Shown: in pieces, positions 45,048 through 54,177 of the stretch
How the letters are laid out: each line of letters begins with the position of its first letter
Numbering within the stretch: the first letter of the stretch is position 1
Assembly (NCBI RefSeq): GCF_013177695.1
Contig: NZ_WOEY01000018.1
Span: 62,001-126,000 of the forward strand
Length of the DNA: 64,000 nt
Direction: 5' to 3'
Source: Paraburkholderia solitsugae
GTDB taxonomy: Bacteria; Pseudomonadota; Gammaproteobacteria; Burkholderiales; Burkholderiaceae
Translations under genes and position numbers: made by a program
The notes under the pieces: model-generated
The model's database searches: none
What the model was told of the DNA's origin: nothing
Seen by the model: the letters and a program-made list of their open reading frames with translations, nothing else

Positions 45048-45980
45048 TCAGGCTGCGCTATCCACTTCTGCGCGCGTCGGGATCGACGGCTGCGCACCCG
45101 CGCGCGTGACGGAAATCGAAGCCGCGCGTTGCGCGAGGCTGATCGCGCCTTCCAGCGGCTGCCGGGCAGCCAGTTGCGCGGCAAAGACGCCAATAAAGGT
45201 GTCGCCGGCCGCGGTCGTATCCACCGCCCGGACCTGCGGCGCGGAAAAATGCGTGCCTTCGCCCCCTTCCGGCAACAGATAGGCCCCTTGCGCACCCAGC
45301 GTGACAATCACGTTACGGGCGCCGCCGCGTTGCAACTCCAGCGCCGCCCTTCTCGCGCCGCTTTGCGATTCGACCGGCAGGCCGGCGAGTATCGCGGCCT
45401 CGACCTCGTTCGGCACGAGGTAGTCGACAAGAGGCAGCCATTCCGCGGGGAGCGGACCGGTTGCCGGCGCCGGGTTCAGCACGGTGATCTTGCCCAGGCG
45501 CCGGGCGAGCGCGAGTGTTGCATGGACGGAATCCCAAGGCGTTTCCAGTTGGCAGACCACCACGTCGCTGGCCTTGATCGCCGCTTCGTGACGCGCGACG
45601 CTCTCTGGCGTGAGTTCGCCGTTACTGCCCGCAACCACCACGATCGTGTTCTGTCCGTCGTCCGACACAGTCACCATCGCAACGCCGGTGGGCTGTACCG
45701 GGTCGACCTCGATACCTCCGCAGTCGATACCCTCCGCTTCCAGATCCTTGACCCGCTGAGCTCCGTTCGCATCCTTCCCCACGCGTCCGACCATCGCCAC
45801 ACGCGCGCCGATCCGCGCGGCCGCCACCGCCTGGTTGCCGCCCTTGCCGCCCGCAACCTGCGAGAACTCCTGTCCGCCGATCGTCTCGCCAGGCCGCGGC
45901 AAATGCGGTGCGCGGGCGACCAGGTCGGTATTGATGCTGCCCACCACGAGCACGCGGCCCGGCTTTACTTCTTTCGACAC
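45048..45980 (-). CDS. rbsK: ribokinase
   Basis: 310 residues, PfkB family: phosphorylates ribose (or a similar pentose) at C5 with ATP. Motifs: VVGSINTDLVARAPHLPRPGETIGG, the glycine-rich VAGGKGGNQAVAAARIG, and the catalytic-base motif AVDTTAAGDTFIGVFAA with Asp in AAGDTF. The start is GTG at 45980, preceded by AGGAGAG; upstream codons lack family resemblance. It is the last gene of an rbsB-rbsA-rbsC-rbsK operon, 46 bp after rbsC. Confidence 0.9.
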   Translation of the reverse strand: MSKEVKPGRVLVVGSINTDLVARAPHLPRPGETIGGQEFSQVAGGKGGNQAVAAARIGARVAMVGRVGKDANGAQRVKDLEAEGIDCGGIEVDPVQPTGVAMVTVSDDGQNTIVVVAGSNGELTPESVARHEAAIKASDVVVCQLETPWDSVHATLALARRLGKITVLNPAPATGPLPAEWLPLVDYLVPNEVEAAILAGLPVESQSGARRAALELQRGGARNVIVTLGAQGAYLLPEGGEGTHFSAPQVRAVDTTAAGDTFIGVFAAQLAARQPLEGAISLAQRAASISVTRAGAQPSIPTRAEVDSAA

Positions 45981-46026
45981 GTTCACTCTCCTGCCGACCA
46001 TCCACGAACGGCCGCTAATGGTCAAT

Positions 46027-47028
46027 TCATGCGGCGCGACGCCGGCTTCTGTAAGTATCCAGCACGACGGCCACGACAATCACCGCCCCTGTGATAATGC
46101 GTTTGGTCGGCTCGGTCGCCCCGATCTGGGCGAGACCCGCGGCCAGCACCGAGATGATCAGTACGCCAAAGAACGTGCTGATCACCGAGCCGCGGCCGCC
46201 CATCAAGCTCGTGCCGCCGATCACGACGGCCGCGATCACCTGCAATTCGATGCCCTGGCCGGCGTTCGGGTCCGCGGCCTCAAGGCGCGAGATCTGAAAC
46301 AGGGAAGCCAGACCAGCCAGCAGGCCCATCAGCGCGAAGACCGCCACCTTGTACGGTCGCGGGTTGACGCCCGCGAGGCGCACCGCCTCCTCGTTCGTGC
46401 CGATGCCAATCAGATAACGCCCGAAGACCGTGCGGGTCAGCACCCACTGCGCCACGATCATGACAACGATGGCAATCAGGAACGCAGGAGAAATGCCGAA
46501 CGCAATCGGGTTGGAGAGGAAATCGAACGCGTCGCCGATATAGGCTGTGCGGGAGTTGGTCAGTTGATACGCGAGACCGCGGGCCGCCTCGAGCACGCCG
46601 AGTGACACGATGAACGACGGAATCCGCCAGGCCACGGTAATCATGCCGGTCACGCAGCCCGTCAGTGCCGCCCCCGCCATGCCGAGCAAGGCGGCGGGCA
46701 ACGCCGGCCAGTGCCACTGCAAGGCCGCGACGCTCGTGAGCGCCGCGCCGAGCGCCAGCACGGAACCGACCGACAGATCGATCCCGGCGATGATGAGCAC
46801 GAAGGTCATGCCGATCGACATCACGACAAGATCGGGAATCTGGTTCGCGATCGTGCTGAAGGTGTCGTAGCTCAGGAAGTGCGAGCTCAGCAGCGAAAAC
46901 AGGACAATCATCCCGAGGAGCGCGCCGAGCAGGCCAAGGTAGTTCGAGAATCCAAGGCGCGTGCCGATCGGCTTCGCGTCTTTGGGCGGTTTGTTCTGCA
47001 ACGTAGGCAGGCTGGTTGGTGCGGTCAT
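46027..47028 (-). CDS. rbsC: ribose-type ABC transporter permease
   Basis: 333 residues with about 10 membrane segments, BPD_transp_2 family. It has SYDTFSTIANQIPDLVVMSIGMTFVLIIAGIDLSVGSVLALGAA and EEAVRLAGVNPRPYKVAVFALMGLLAGLASLFQISRLEAADPNAGQGIELQVIAAVVIGGTSLMGGRG, the hallmark of RbsC. It starts three bases after the ATPase stop, so the two are translated together. It forms the membrane channel of a sugar importer. Confidence 0.93.
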   Translation of the reverse strand: MTAPTSLPTLQNKPPKDAKPIGTRLGFSNYLGLLGALLGMIVLFSLLSSHFLSYDTFSTIANQIPDLVVMSIGMTFVLIIAGIDLSVGSVLALGAALTSVAALQWHWPALPAALLGMAGAALTGCVTGMITVAWRIPSFIVSLGVLEAARGLAYQLTNSRTAYIGDAFDFLSNPIAFGISPAFLIAIVVMIVAQWVLTRTVFGRYLIGIGTNEEAVRLAGVNPRPYKVAVFALMGLLAGLASLFQISRLEAADPNAGQGIELQVIAAVVIGGTSLMGGRGSVISTFFGVLIISVLAAGLAQIGATEPTKRIITGAVIVVAVVLDTYRSRRRAA

Positions 47029-47031
47029 GCT

Positions 47032-48672
47032 TCAGTACTCCACAGATTTTGTGCCGGGCGCCGCTGCGTCGGGCGCTTTTGCGTGGGGCGCCCCTGCGTC
47101 GGGTTCGATCGGATCGTGCAGCAGCGCGTCGCGTTTCGTGTAGCCCGCGAACGCCGCTGCGAGCAGCGCGTCCTGAGTCCAGCTTCCACGCTCGAACATG
47201 CCTGTCATCCGTCCTGCCGACATCACCCCGATCCGGTCGCAAATCGACATCAACTCGCGCAAATCGCTCGACACCACTACCAACGCGCGGCCTTCCCGCG
47301 CGAGCGCGCCCATCAAGGCATAGATATCGAACTTCGCGCCGACGTCGATGCCGCGTGTGGGCTCGTCGAACAGCAACACCGTGCAATCGCGCGCGAGCCA
47401 GCGGCCGATCACCACCTTCTGCTGGTTGCCGCCGGAGAGCTCCGACACTGGCTGCGACGGCCCCGAACTGCGGATGCTCATCGCGTCGATCTGTTTGCGC
47501 GCCAGCGCCGCCTCACGCCGGGCGTCCACCACTCCCTTGCTCGACATCGCGCGCAGATGGCCGAGCGAGATATTGGCTGCAATGGGCTGCGTCAGCAGGA
47601 GGCCCTCGCCCTTGCGATCCTCCGTAATCAGCGCGATGCCGTTCTTCACGGCGTCCGATGGCGACGACACCTTCACGGGCGCGAGCGGCCCGCCGTCCTG
47701 TCCGATCGATACCGTGCCGGCATCCGCACGATCGGCGCCGTAGATGAGCCGCATCAGTTCTGTGCGGCCCGCGCCGATCAGACCGCTGATGCCGAAAATC
47801 TCGCCTGCCTTCACCTCGAAGGACACATCGCGGACGGCCGGCTCGCGGGTCATCCCCGTCACCTTGAACGCTACGTCGCCGATGCGCCGCTCGCCGAGAT
47901 CGATCCGCTCGCCGATATCGCGCCCGACCATCAGCGTGACCAGGCGGTCGGCCGACAGATTCGCCATCTCGTCGACATGCACAAGCTGCCCGTCGCGCAG
48001 CACGGCAGCGCGACGCGCGATACGCTTCAATTCTTCTAGTCGATGCGAGATGTACACCAGCGCCACGCCGCGCGCCTTGAGCCGTTCGACCTGCTCGAAC
48101 AGCAGGTCCACCTCGCGGGCGGTCAGCATCGCGGTGGGCTCGTCAAGGATCAGCACGCGGCAATCGCCGATCAGATTGCGCGCGATCTCGACCATCTGCT
48201 GATGCCCGATGCCCAGCGTGCCCACCAGCGTATCAGGGTGGATCGCGTCGAGCCCGACTTGCGCCATGGCATGCCGGGCGTCCTCACGCAATTTGGCTCG
48301 ATCGATCCAGCCGAACATGCCGCGCTGCGGCAAGCGGTTCAGGAACAGGTTCTCGGCCACCGAGAGGGTCGGCAGAAGGTTCAACTCCTGCATGACCATG
48401 CGCACGCCGAGCGCCTCGGCGTCCTTGCGGCTGGCCGGCGTGTAAGCCGCGCCGCCCAGCGTCATCGAACCGGTCGTCGGGTTGACGAGACCGCCGATGA
48501 TCTTGGACAAGGTGCTCTTGCCCGCGCCGTTTTCGCCGGTCAGCGCCAGCACCTCACCCGCGTAAAGGTCCAGCGAGATATCGGCGAGCACAGGGCCGGC
48601 GTACGTCTTGCCGATGCCGTGAACAGTCAGCACGGGCGGGGCATCGGTCAAGGATAGGATGGGAGTAGACAT
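47032..48672 (-). CDS. rbsA: ribose-type ABC transporter ATP-binding protein
   Basis: 546 residues, two fused ABC domains as usual for monosaccharide importers. The first has an intact Walker A (GENGAGKST) and LGIGHQQMVEIARNL with LILDEPTAMLT; the second has a degenerate Walker A (GLIGAGRTE) and an intact LSGGNQQKVVIGRWL with LFDEPTRGIDVGAK. This asymmetry is normal for RbsA. The C-terminal 25 residues are an Ala/Pro/Asp-rich tail. The start at 48672 is better placed than one seven codons upstream. Confidence 0.93.
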   Translation of the reverse strand: MSTPILSLTDAPPVLTVHGIGKTYAGPVLADISLDLYAGEVLALTGENGAGKSTLSKIIGGLVNPTTGSMTLGGAAYTPASRKDAEALGVRMVMQELNLLPTLSVAENLFLNRLPQRGMFGWIDRAKLREDARHAMAQVGLDAIHPDTLVGTLGIGHQQMVEIARNLIGDCRVLILDEPTAMLTAREVDLLFEQVERLKARGVALVYISHRLEELKRIARRAAVLRDGQLVHVDEMANLSADRLVTLMVGRDIGERIDLGERRIGDVAFKVTGMTREPAVRDVSFEVKAGEIFGISGLIGAGRTELMRLIYGADRADAGTVSIGQDGGPLAPVKVSSPSDAVKNGIALITEDRKGEGLLLTQPIAANISLGHLRAMSSKGVVDARREAALARKQIDAMSIRSSGPSQPVSELSGGNQQKVVIGRWLARDCTVLLFDEPTRGIDVGAKFDIYALMGALAREGRALVVVSSDLRELMSICDRIGVMSAGRMTGMFERGSWTQDALLAAAFAGYTKRDALLHDPIEPDAGAPHAKAPDAAAPGTKSVEY

Positions 48673-48745
48673 CAGATTGATCAAGCGGGACAAAGATCAG
48701 GCGGTGTGGCCCGTCATGCAATACGGGCCACGCGGTATGCCAGCC

Positions 48746-49711
48746 TTACTTGGTGACCAGATCGACAGGCGTTTCGACGACGCCCGACAATTCCGACTGC
48801 TTCTTGTGTTCGGCGATTGCCTTCAACGCTGTGTCGATACCGAACACGGCCTGTTTGGCGGCGTACTGATTGGCTGTGGCGAGGACGCGACCGTCGGCGA
48901 GCATCGGCTTGATCGCATCGATGTCGTCGTAGCCCACCACCTGCACCTTGCCGGCCTTGCCTGCCGCGCGCACGGCCGAGACCGCACCGATTGCCATGTT
49001 GTCATTGCCGCACAGCAGCGCCTTGACGTCCGGGTTGGCATTGAGAATCTGGCTCGCCACGGCGTTGCCCTTGTCGATTTCCCACTCACCCGATTGCAGC
49101 GAGACGACCTTCATGCCGCCCGTCGCCATGGCTTGCTTGAAGCCAGCCGTGCGTTGCTGCGCGTTGGTGGTCGTCGAGACGCCTTCAATAATGGCCACGT
49201 TGTCGCCCGCCTTCATATGTTTCGCCAGGTAGTCGCCGACCTTCAGCGCGCCCTTCGCGTTATCCGGGCCGACGAACGGGATGTTCAGGTCTTTCGATTT
49301 GAGCACGTCCGGATCCAGCTGGTTATCGATGTTGACCACGATAATGCCGGCGTCGACCGCTTTCTTGAGAACCGGCACCAGCGCCTTGGAATCGGCCGGT
49401 GCGATCACGAGTGCGTCGACCTTGGACACGACCATCTGCTCGACGATGCGAATCTGGTTAGCCGTATCGGTTTCGTCCTTGATGCCGTTCGTGACGAGAT
49501 CGAATTTTGTGGGGTTCTGTTTCTGATAGTTTTTCGCGCCGGTTTCCATGGTCAGGAAAAACTCGTTCGCCAACGACTTCATCACCAGGGCGACTTTCGG
49601 CTTGTGTGCGGCCTGAGCGAACGCGGCGGGCATCGGCAGAATCGACACTGCGAGGAAGGCTGCGCTGGCTACGATGGCGCGACGCCGCGCCAGTTGGAAA
49701 TGACGAATCAT
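48746..49711 (-). CDS. rbsB: ribose-type ABC transporter periplasmic binding protein
   Basis: 321 residues with a signal peptide ending near residue 33 (AAFAQA). Periplasmic binding protein family 4 fold: KPKVALVMKSLANEFFLTMETGAKNYQ, VDALVIAPADSKALVPVLKKAVDAGIIVVNIDNQLD, and the C-lobe segment ALLCGNDNMAIGAVSAVRAAGKAGKVQVVGYDDIDAIKPML. First gene of the rbs operon and divergent from a LysR gene. Ribose is the best guess; other pentoses or polyols are possible because the set lacks rbsD and an rbsR-type LacI regulator. Confidence 0.9.
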   Translation of the reverse strand: MIRHFQLARRRAIVASAAFLAVSILPMPAAFAQAAHKPKVALVMKSLANEFFLTMETGAKNYQKQNPTKFDLVTNGIKDETDTANQIRIVEQMVVSKVDALVIAPADSKALVPVLKKAVDAGIIVVNIDNQLDPDVLKSKDLNIPFVGPDNAKGALKVGDYLAKHMKAGDNVAIIEGVSTTTNAQQRTAGFKQAMATGGMKVVSLQSGEWEIDKGNAVASQILNANPDVKALLCGNDNMAIGAVSAVRAAGKAGKVQVVGYDDIDAIKPMLADGRVLATANQYAAKQAVFGIDTALKAIAEHKKQSELSGVVETPVDLVTK

Positions 49712-49917
49712 TGATGTCTCCGTATCGCTCGTTCGGTCTACATACTGATAGCCGTTGAGTCGTGTGATGGGAAGGTTGGTTCGCCACACCTGCCACCGGC
49801 TGCCCTTGAAACCCTCAGGTTTCTTTGCCAGATGCCGGGACGAGTATGGCCAGGTCCAATGCTATCCTCGCGATCCACGTTATGCTATGCCTAATTTCAA
49901 AATCGAGCGTTTCAAAA

Positions 49918-50790
49918 ATGGAACACGTAGACTGGGACGACCTACGGATTCTCGTGGAAATCGCGCGCGGCGGGACCATGCGAGCGGCCGCGGCGGCCTG
50001 CGATCTGAGCGCGCCGACCCTGTCGCGCCGCCTGACCGAGCTTGAACGGCGGCTGGGTGAACCGCTGATCGACCGGGTGCCCTCAGGCTGCACGGTCACG
50101 GCATTCGGCGCGCGCGTGCTGGCCTGGGCCGAGCAGATGGAAGATCTCGCCCACCAGATCGAGCGCGCCGCGGACGTGACCGGCGGCGCAGGTGCGCACG
50201 GCACGGTGCGGATCAACGCCGTCGAATGGCCGTCTTACATTTTGCTTAAGCTGCTCGGCTCGTTCCAGGAGCGGCTGCCCGGCCTCGCCATCGAAGTGCT
50301 GACTTCACGACGGCCGTATAGCCTTGCTCGCCGCGAAGCGGACATCGCGCTGTGGTCCGAATGCCCGGACGAGGGCGACCTGTATGTCCGGCGCATCGGC
50401 AAGATCCGCTTCGGGCTGTTTGGTTCGCGCGACTACTATCTGCGCCACAAGGCGGCGATCACGAGGAAGGAATGGGACAAGCTGTCGTTCGTCGGTTATG
50501 ACGACCGGCAGCCGGATCATCCCGCCACGCAATGGCTGAAGACCCTGCCCGGCGCGCCCGCGCCTTCGCTTCGAAGCAGCTATGGCATGGGCGTATTCGA
50601 CGGCGTGCTGGGTGGTTCCGGGCTCGGCGTGCTTGCCCAACTCGCGGGCGATACAACGAGCGATCTCGTCTGCATCGAGAAGCACATCAAGGCGCTCGAC
50701 CAGGACGTGTGGATGGTGCTGCATCCCGCCCTGCGCGACAGCGAGCGCATCCGGACCGTGGCTAATCTCATTGCCGAGATCTTCCGGTAG
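49918..50790 (+). CDS. LysR-family transcriptional regulator, divergent from rbs genes
   Basis: 290 residues. Winged helix at about 5-60 (WDDLRILVEIARGGTMRAAAAACDLSAPTLSRRLTELERRLGEPLIDRVPSGCTVT) and an effector domain that matches the short LysR subgroup with VEWPSYILLKLLGSFQERLPGLAIEVL. The start at 49918 directly precedes the helix-turn-helix, as usual. A 206-bp region separates it from rbsB. Control of the sugar operon is likely from position, though rbs operons are normally run by LacI-type repressors. Confidence 0.88.
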   Translation: MEHVDWDDLRILVEIARGGTMRAAAAACDLSAPTLSRRLTELERRLGEPLIDRVPSGCTVTAFGARVLAWAEQMEDLAHQIERAADVTGGAGAHGTVRINAVEWPSYILLKLLGSFQERLPGLAIEVLTSRRPYSLARREADIALWSECPDEGDLYVRRIGKIRFGLFGSRDYYLRHKAAITRKEWDKLSFVGYDDRQPDHPATQWLKTLPGAPAPSLRSSYGMGVFDGVLGGSGLGVLAQLAGDTTSDLVCIEKHIKALDQDVWMVLHPALRDSERIRTVANLIAEIFR

Positions 50791-50830
50791 CACCGGGCCC
50801 CGGCGCTCGTGGGGGCGAGCGGCACCACGT

Positions 50831-50846
50831 GGTACGACACCGTACC
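50831..50846. promoter_or_regulatory. GGTACG-N4-CGTACC palindrome, copy 1
   Basis: Perfect six-base arms GGTACG/CGTACC with four bases between. On the minus strand it reads AGTCGGTACGGTG followed by TCGTACC, sharing the 13-base core with the copies at 53925 and 59477. It lies about 190 bp upstream of the Nramp-related gene and just past the LysR stop. Confidence 0.65.
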
Positions 50847-51035
50847 GACTGCACCGGCGAACAGGCGCACCCTCGACTCGTCTCACAGCACGTCGGCAAA
50901 CAGGTTCACGCTACCCGCGCCGCGTCACGCTGCATCATCGGCTGGCATGAATGCGTGGCGGCGACCGAACCGGCGGCGCCCACGACCATCTGACGGACGA
51001 TTATGGCCTCGCCGGCCAAAGAGGAGCCCCCGGCC

Positions 51036-52328
51036 ATGGACACGCTGACCCGCGAGCCAGTCAAGCAGCCGAACCGCCCGAAACTGCTTCAGGTAATGGG
51101 ACCCGGCCTCATTACCGGCGCCTCGGACGACGACCCAAGTGGCATCGCCACCTATTCGCAGGTCGGCGCGCAGTTCGGCTATGGTCTCGCGTGGACCTTG
51201 CTGTTCAGCTATCCGCTAATGGCCGCGATCCAGGAGATCAGTGCGCGCATCGGGCGCGTCACCGGTTGCGGCATCGCCGGCAATTTACGGCGGCACTATC
51301 CGCGTTGGCTTTCCACCAGCGTCGTCAGTCTGCTGCTGATTGCGAACATCATCAATCTGGGCGCCGACCTCGGCGCGATGGGCGCGGCGCTCAAGCTGTT
51401 GATCTCTGGCCCCGCGTTGCTCTATGTCTGCGGTTTCGGCCTGCTCTCGGTAGCGCTCGAAGTTTTCACGCGTTACGCTCGCTATGTATCGATACTCAAA
51501 TGGCTGTGCCTGTCGCTCTTCAGCTACGTGATCTGCGCATTCGTCGTCAAAGTGCCGTGGGACCAGGTGGGCTTGGCCGTGATCTGGCCACCGCTTTCGG
51601 CTAAACCGGATTACATCGTGGCCATCGTTGCGGTCATGGGTACGACCATCAGCCCTTACCTGTTTTTCTGGCAAGCCGAACAGGAAGTCGAAGACGAACT
51701 GGAGCGGCCCGGCGCCCATCCGCTCACTCACGCGCCGTGGGAAGCCCCTGCCGAGTTCACGCGAATCCGCATCGATACCTATCTCGGCATGGCGCTGTCG
51801 AATACCATCGCCTTCTTCATCGTCGTGACCACCGCAGCGACGTTGCATGCTCACGGGCCCATCGATATCCAGACTTCGGCCCAGGCGGCGGAAGCGCTGC
51901 GAGCGGTCGCCGGACCGTTCACGTTTGTCGTTTTCGCGGCCGGCATTATCGGCACCGGTTTGTTGACGCTGCCGGTACTGGCCGGCTCGGGTGCCTACGC
52001 AGTCGGCGAACTGTTCGCGTGGCGGGTTGGACTTGCCCGCCTGCCGCTGCAGGCGAAGGCGTTCTATGGCGTGATCGCCGCGGCGACAGCGATCGGCGTC
52101 GGTTTGAACTTCACCTCGATCGACCCGGTCAAGGCGCTGTTCTGGAGCGCGGTGCTCAACGGGGTGGTCGCCGTGCCGGTCATGATCGTCATGATGCATC
52201 TGTCGATGCGTACCGGCATCATGTCGCGCTTCACGTTGCCGTTGGTGCTGCGTGTCCTCGGCTGGGTGGCAACCGGTGTGATGGCGGCGACGGTGATCGC
52301 GATGATCGTCGCGTGGATTGCGCCATGA
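51036..52328 (+). CDS. Nramp-related membrane transporter
   Basis: 430 residues, about 11 membrane helices, Nramp (SLC11-like) fold. The helix-1 motif is DDPSGIATYSQVGAQFG, in place of the canonical DPGN metal-binding motif, and the helix-6 region reads MGTTISPYLFFWQAEQEVED without the Met-Pro-His motif that binds Mn/Fe. It therefore belongs to a divergent branch of Nramp-related proteins whose substrate may not be Mn2+ or Fe2+. GAGGAG lies nine bases before the ATG at 51036; an earlier ATG at 51003 lacks a site. A palindromic motif lies upstream. Confidence 0.83.
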   Translation: MDTLTREPVKQPNRPKLLQVMGPGLITGASDDDPSGIATYSQVGAQFGYGLAWTLLFSYPLMAAIQEISARIGRVTGCGIAGNLRRHYPRWLSTSVVSLLLIANIINLGADLGAMGAALKLLISGPALLYVCGFGLLSVALEVFTRYARYVSILKWLCLSLFSYVICAFVVKVPWDQVGLAVIWPPLSAKPDYIVAIVAVMGTTISPYLFFWQAEQEVEDELERPGAHPLTHAPWEAPAEFTRIRIDTYLGMALSNTIAFFIVVTTAATLHAHGPIDIQTSAQAAEALRAVAGPFTFVVFAAGIIGTGLLTLPVLAGSGAYAVGELFAWRVGLARLPLQAKAFYGVIAAATAIGVGLNFTSIDPVKALFWSAVLNGVVAVPVMIVMMHLSMRTGIMSRFTLPLVLRVLGWVATGVMAATVIAMIVAWIAP

Positions 52329-52385
52329 GCCCTGCTTTCGCGCCTGGAAGGCGCTGGCAGGCGGACAGGTGACAACGATCTGCCT

Positions 52386-52697
52386 CTATCGTCCAAGCAG
52401 CTGTGCGCGCAAGACTTCGATTTGATCGAGCAGATCGAGCGCGAGCGCAATGCCCGCAGCGTTGATCTCGAGATCGTGCGCGAGGCGCCGGGCAGTTCGG
52501 CCACGGCGCAATGACGACCCGTCAAAGCGCGGTGCATCCGTGCTGCCTGGGTATTTCGGCTCAATGACGCCCTGATCGATCCACGACGCCAACTGCGCTT
52601 CCGAGGCGCCGGTTGCCCGGCACAACTCGATCAGGGTGAACTCCACCTGCTCTTCGACGATCAGACATTCCAACCATGCAGTGCGCGATTCGTTCAT
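52386..52697 (-). CDS. cbpM: chaperone modulator CbpM
   Basis: 103 residues, MerR-like CbpM family: EFTLIELCRATGASEAQLASWIDQGVIEPKYPG followed by RLAHDLEINAAGIALALDLLDQIEVLRAQL. CbpM binds the J domain of CbpA and inhibits its co-chaperone and DNA-binding activity. It overlaps the upstream cbpA gene by four bases, the standard cbpA-cbpM arrangement. Confidence 0.9.
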   Translation of the reverse strand: MNESRTAWLECLIVEEQVEFTLIELCRATGASEAQLASWIDQGVIEPKYPGSTDAPRFDGSSLRRGRTARRLAHDLEINAAGIALALDLLDQIEVLRAQLLGR

Positions 52698-53737
52698 GAC
52701 GGGTCCCCTGAAAAATGCTCGCGAGGTTCGAAGCTGAACGCTTGCCGCATCGTCTCGTAGGCCGCGCGTGCCTGATCGCTGTCGGCGGGCGGCAGAACGA
52801 CGTTCAGTTGCGCATAGAGGTCACCCGGTGTGCCGGACGGACCGCTGGCTGGGATGCCCTTGCCTCGCAGGCGCAACCGGCGGCCGCCGGCCGAGTTCTG
52901 TGGCACCGTCATTTCCACCGCGCCGTCGGGTGTGGGCACCGTGATCCGCGCGCCCAACGCGGCCTCCCACGGGGCGACCGGCACATCGATCGTCACGTCG
53001 CGGCCATCGACGCGAAAGCGGCCATGCTCGTGAAAATGGATCTCCAGATAGAGGTCTCCTGCGCGCCCGTCGCCAAAGCCAGGGCCGCCCTGGCCGGCCA
53101 GCCGCAAATGCTGGCCACCGTAGACGCCCTTTGGAATGGAGACGTTCAGCGTTCGTGAGTTCAGCGTGACGTGGCCACTTGCGTCGAGCACCGGCATCTC
53201 CAGCGAGATGGAACGCTGTGCTCCCCGATAGGCTTCTTCCAGATCGATGACAACCTTGGCATGGTGATCCTGGCCGGGCGCTGCATAGCGCTCGCCGCCG
53301 TAAGCCGCCTCCTGATGCTGCCCCATTCCCTCGTTGCGGGCAGCGCCGGGCGCACGCCGTCTGCGTCCCGGCGAGGCACGGCCACCGTCCGCATGGACTC
53401 CGCGAAATAGCGCTTCGAAGAATTCTCCGAAGCCTGCGTCTTCGCCCGCGTGGCCCTCCGCGCCGTTGAATTCGAAGCCTTCGTCCCACTGCGGCGGCGG
53501 CTGGAACTCCTCGCCGTTGCGCCACTGACTGCCCATCCGGTCGTAGGCCGCGCGCTTCTCCGTGTCTTTGAGCACGCTGTAGGCTTCGCCGACTTCCTTG
53601 AACTGCGCCTCGGCGTCGTCGAGTTTGCTGAGGTCGGGGTGATATTTGCGGGCGAGCTTGCGGTAGGCCCGCTTGATGTCGTCCTGGGTCGCACTGCGCG
53701 GCAATGCCAGAGCTTCGTAATAGTCTTTGTATTTCAT
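52694..53737 (-). CDS. cbpA: curved-DNA-binding protein / DnaJ-class co-chaperone
   Basis: 347 residues. N-terminal J domain (about 4-68) with the essential HPD in RKYHPDLSK, a Gly/Arg-rich linker with internal His-Gln-rich part, and two C-terminal substrate-binding barrels (LRLAGQGGPGFGDGRAGDLYLEI, LRLRGKGIPASGPSGTPGDLYAQL). There is no zinc finger, which separates it from DnaJ. It is somewhat longer than E. coli CbpA (306) because of the linker. It works with DnaK under stress or stationary phase. Two palindromic motif copies lie in the divergent upstream region. Confidence 0.92.
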   Translation of the reverse strand: MKYKDYYEALALPRSATQDDIKRAYRKLARKYHPDLSKLDDAEAQFKEVGEAYSVLKDTEKRAAYDRMGSQWRNGEEFQPPPQWDEGFEFNGAEGHAGEDAGFGEFFEALFRGVHADGGRASPGRRRRAPGAARNEGMGQHQEAAYGGERYAAPGQDHHAKVVIDLEEAYRGAQRSISLEMPVLDASGHVTLNSRTLNVSIPKGVYGGQHLRLAGQGGPGFGDGRAGDLYLEIHFHEHGRFRVDGRDVTIDVPVAPWEAALGARITVPTPDGAVEMTVPQNSAGGRRLRLRGKGIPASGPSGTPGDLYAQLNVVLPPADSDQARAAYETMRQAFSFEPREHFSGDPS

Positions 53738-53916
53738 GTCGACAACCTGGCGATAGAAGGCGCCCAGCCGCTCAATTCAGCGGCACGGCTGCGGGTTGCA
53801 CGCGAGGCGCGGCATCAACCGATGCCAGGCCGCCGCGGCGCACGTGCTCGGAGGTCGCGGAGGAACGGACAGGAGGAACTAGCGGACTTCCATGACTACG
53901 GTGCGCGCGAGGCCAG

Positions 53917-53949
53917 TGAAAGTCGGTACGGTGCCGTACCGCACTTTCA
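53917..53949. promoter_or_regulatory. GGTACG-N4-CGTACC palindrome, copy 2, in an extended dyad
   Basis: GGTACG-GTGC-CGTACC at 53925-53940 is perfect, and the symmetry extends outwards to TGAAAGT (53917) and ACTTTCA (53943) with a single unpaired base. The 13-base core AGTCGGTACGGTG is identical to copies 1 and 4. Confidence 0.7.
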
Positions 53950-54001
53950 GATGAAAGAAACCGCGACAGGTGGCGGAGTGCGCGCAGGATATTTTGAAGT
54001 C

Positions 54002-54017
54002 CGTACGGTGGCGGACT
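54002..54017. promoter_or_regulatory. degenerate copy 3 of the palindromic motif
   Basis: CGTACGGTGGCGGACT, inside AGTCC-GTACGGTGGCG-GACT. It keeps GTACGGTG and the flanking AGTC/GACT symmetry but differs at two arm positions. It is 176 bp before the 90-aa gene. Confidence 0.4.
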
Positions 54018-54177
54018 GCTTTAGCGTCTGCCAAGGCATAACATGGCCTGAAGCTACGCAAACGGCTCAGCGCGCTCGCGCTCGCATCGGCATCACCCGA
54101 AGGTCCTGCATGTGGGGGGGTTGCATAGATGTAGATGAGCCACCGCAGGCAACCACCGCTATGAGGAGCAAATAATC

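Larger units (their letters stand above)
53738..54177. other. divergent regulatory region between cbpA and the 90-aa gene
   Basis: 440 bases without a supported gene. It contains two copies of the GGTACG-N4-CGTACC-type motif (53925-53940 and 54002-54017), the first embedded in a longer hairpin at 53917-53949. A good ribosome binding site (GAGGAG) precedes the plus-strand gene. Confidence 0.55.
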
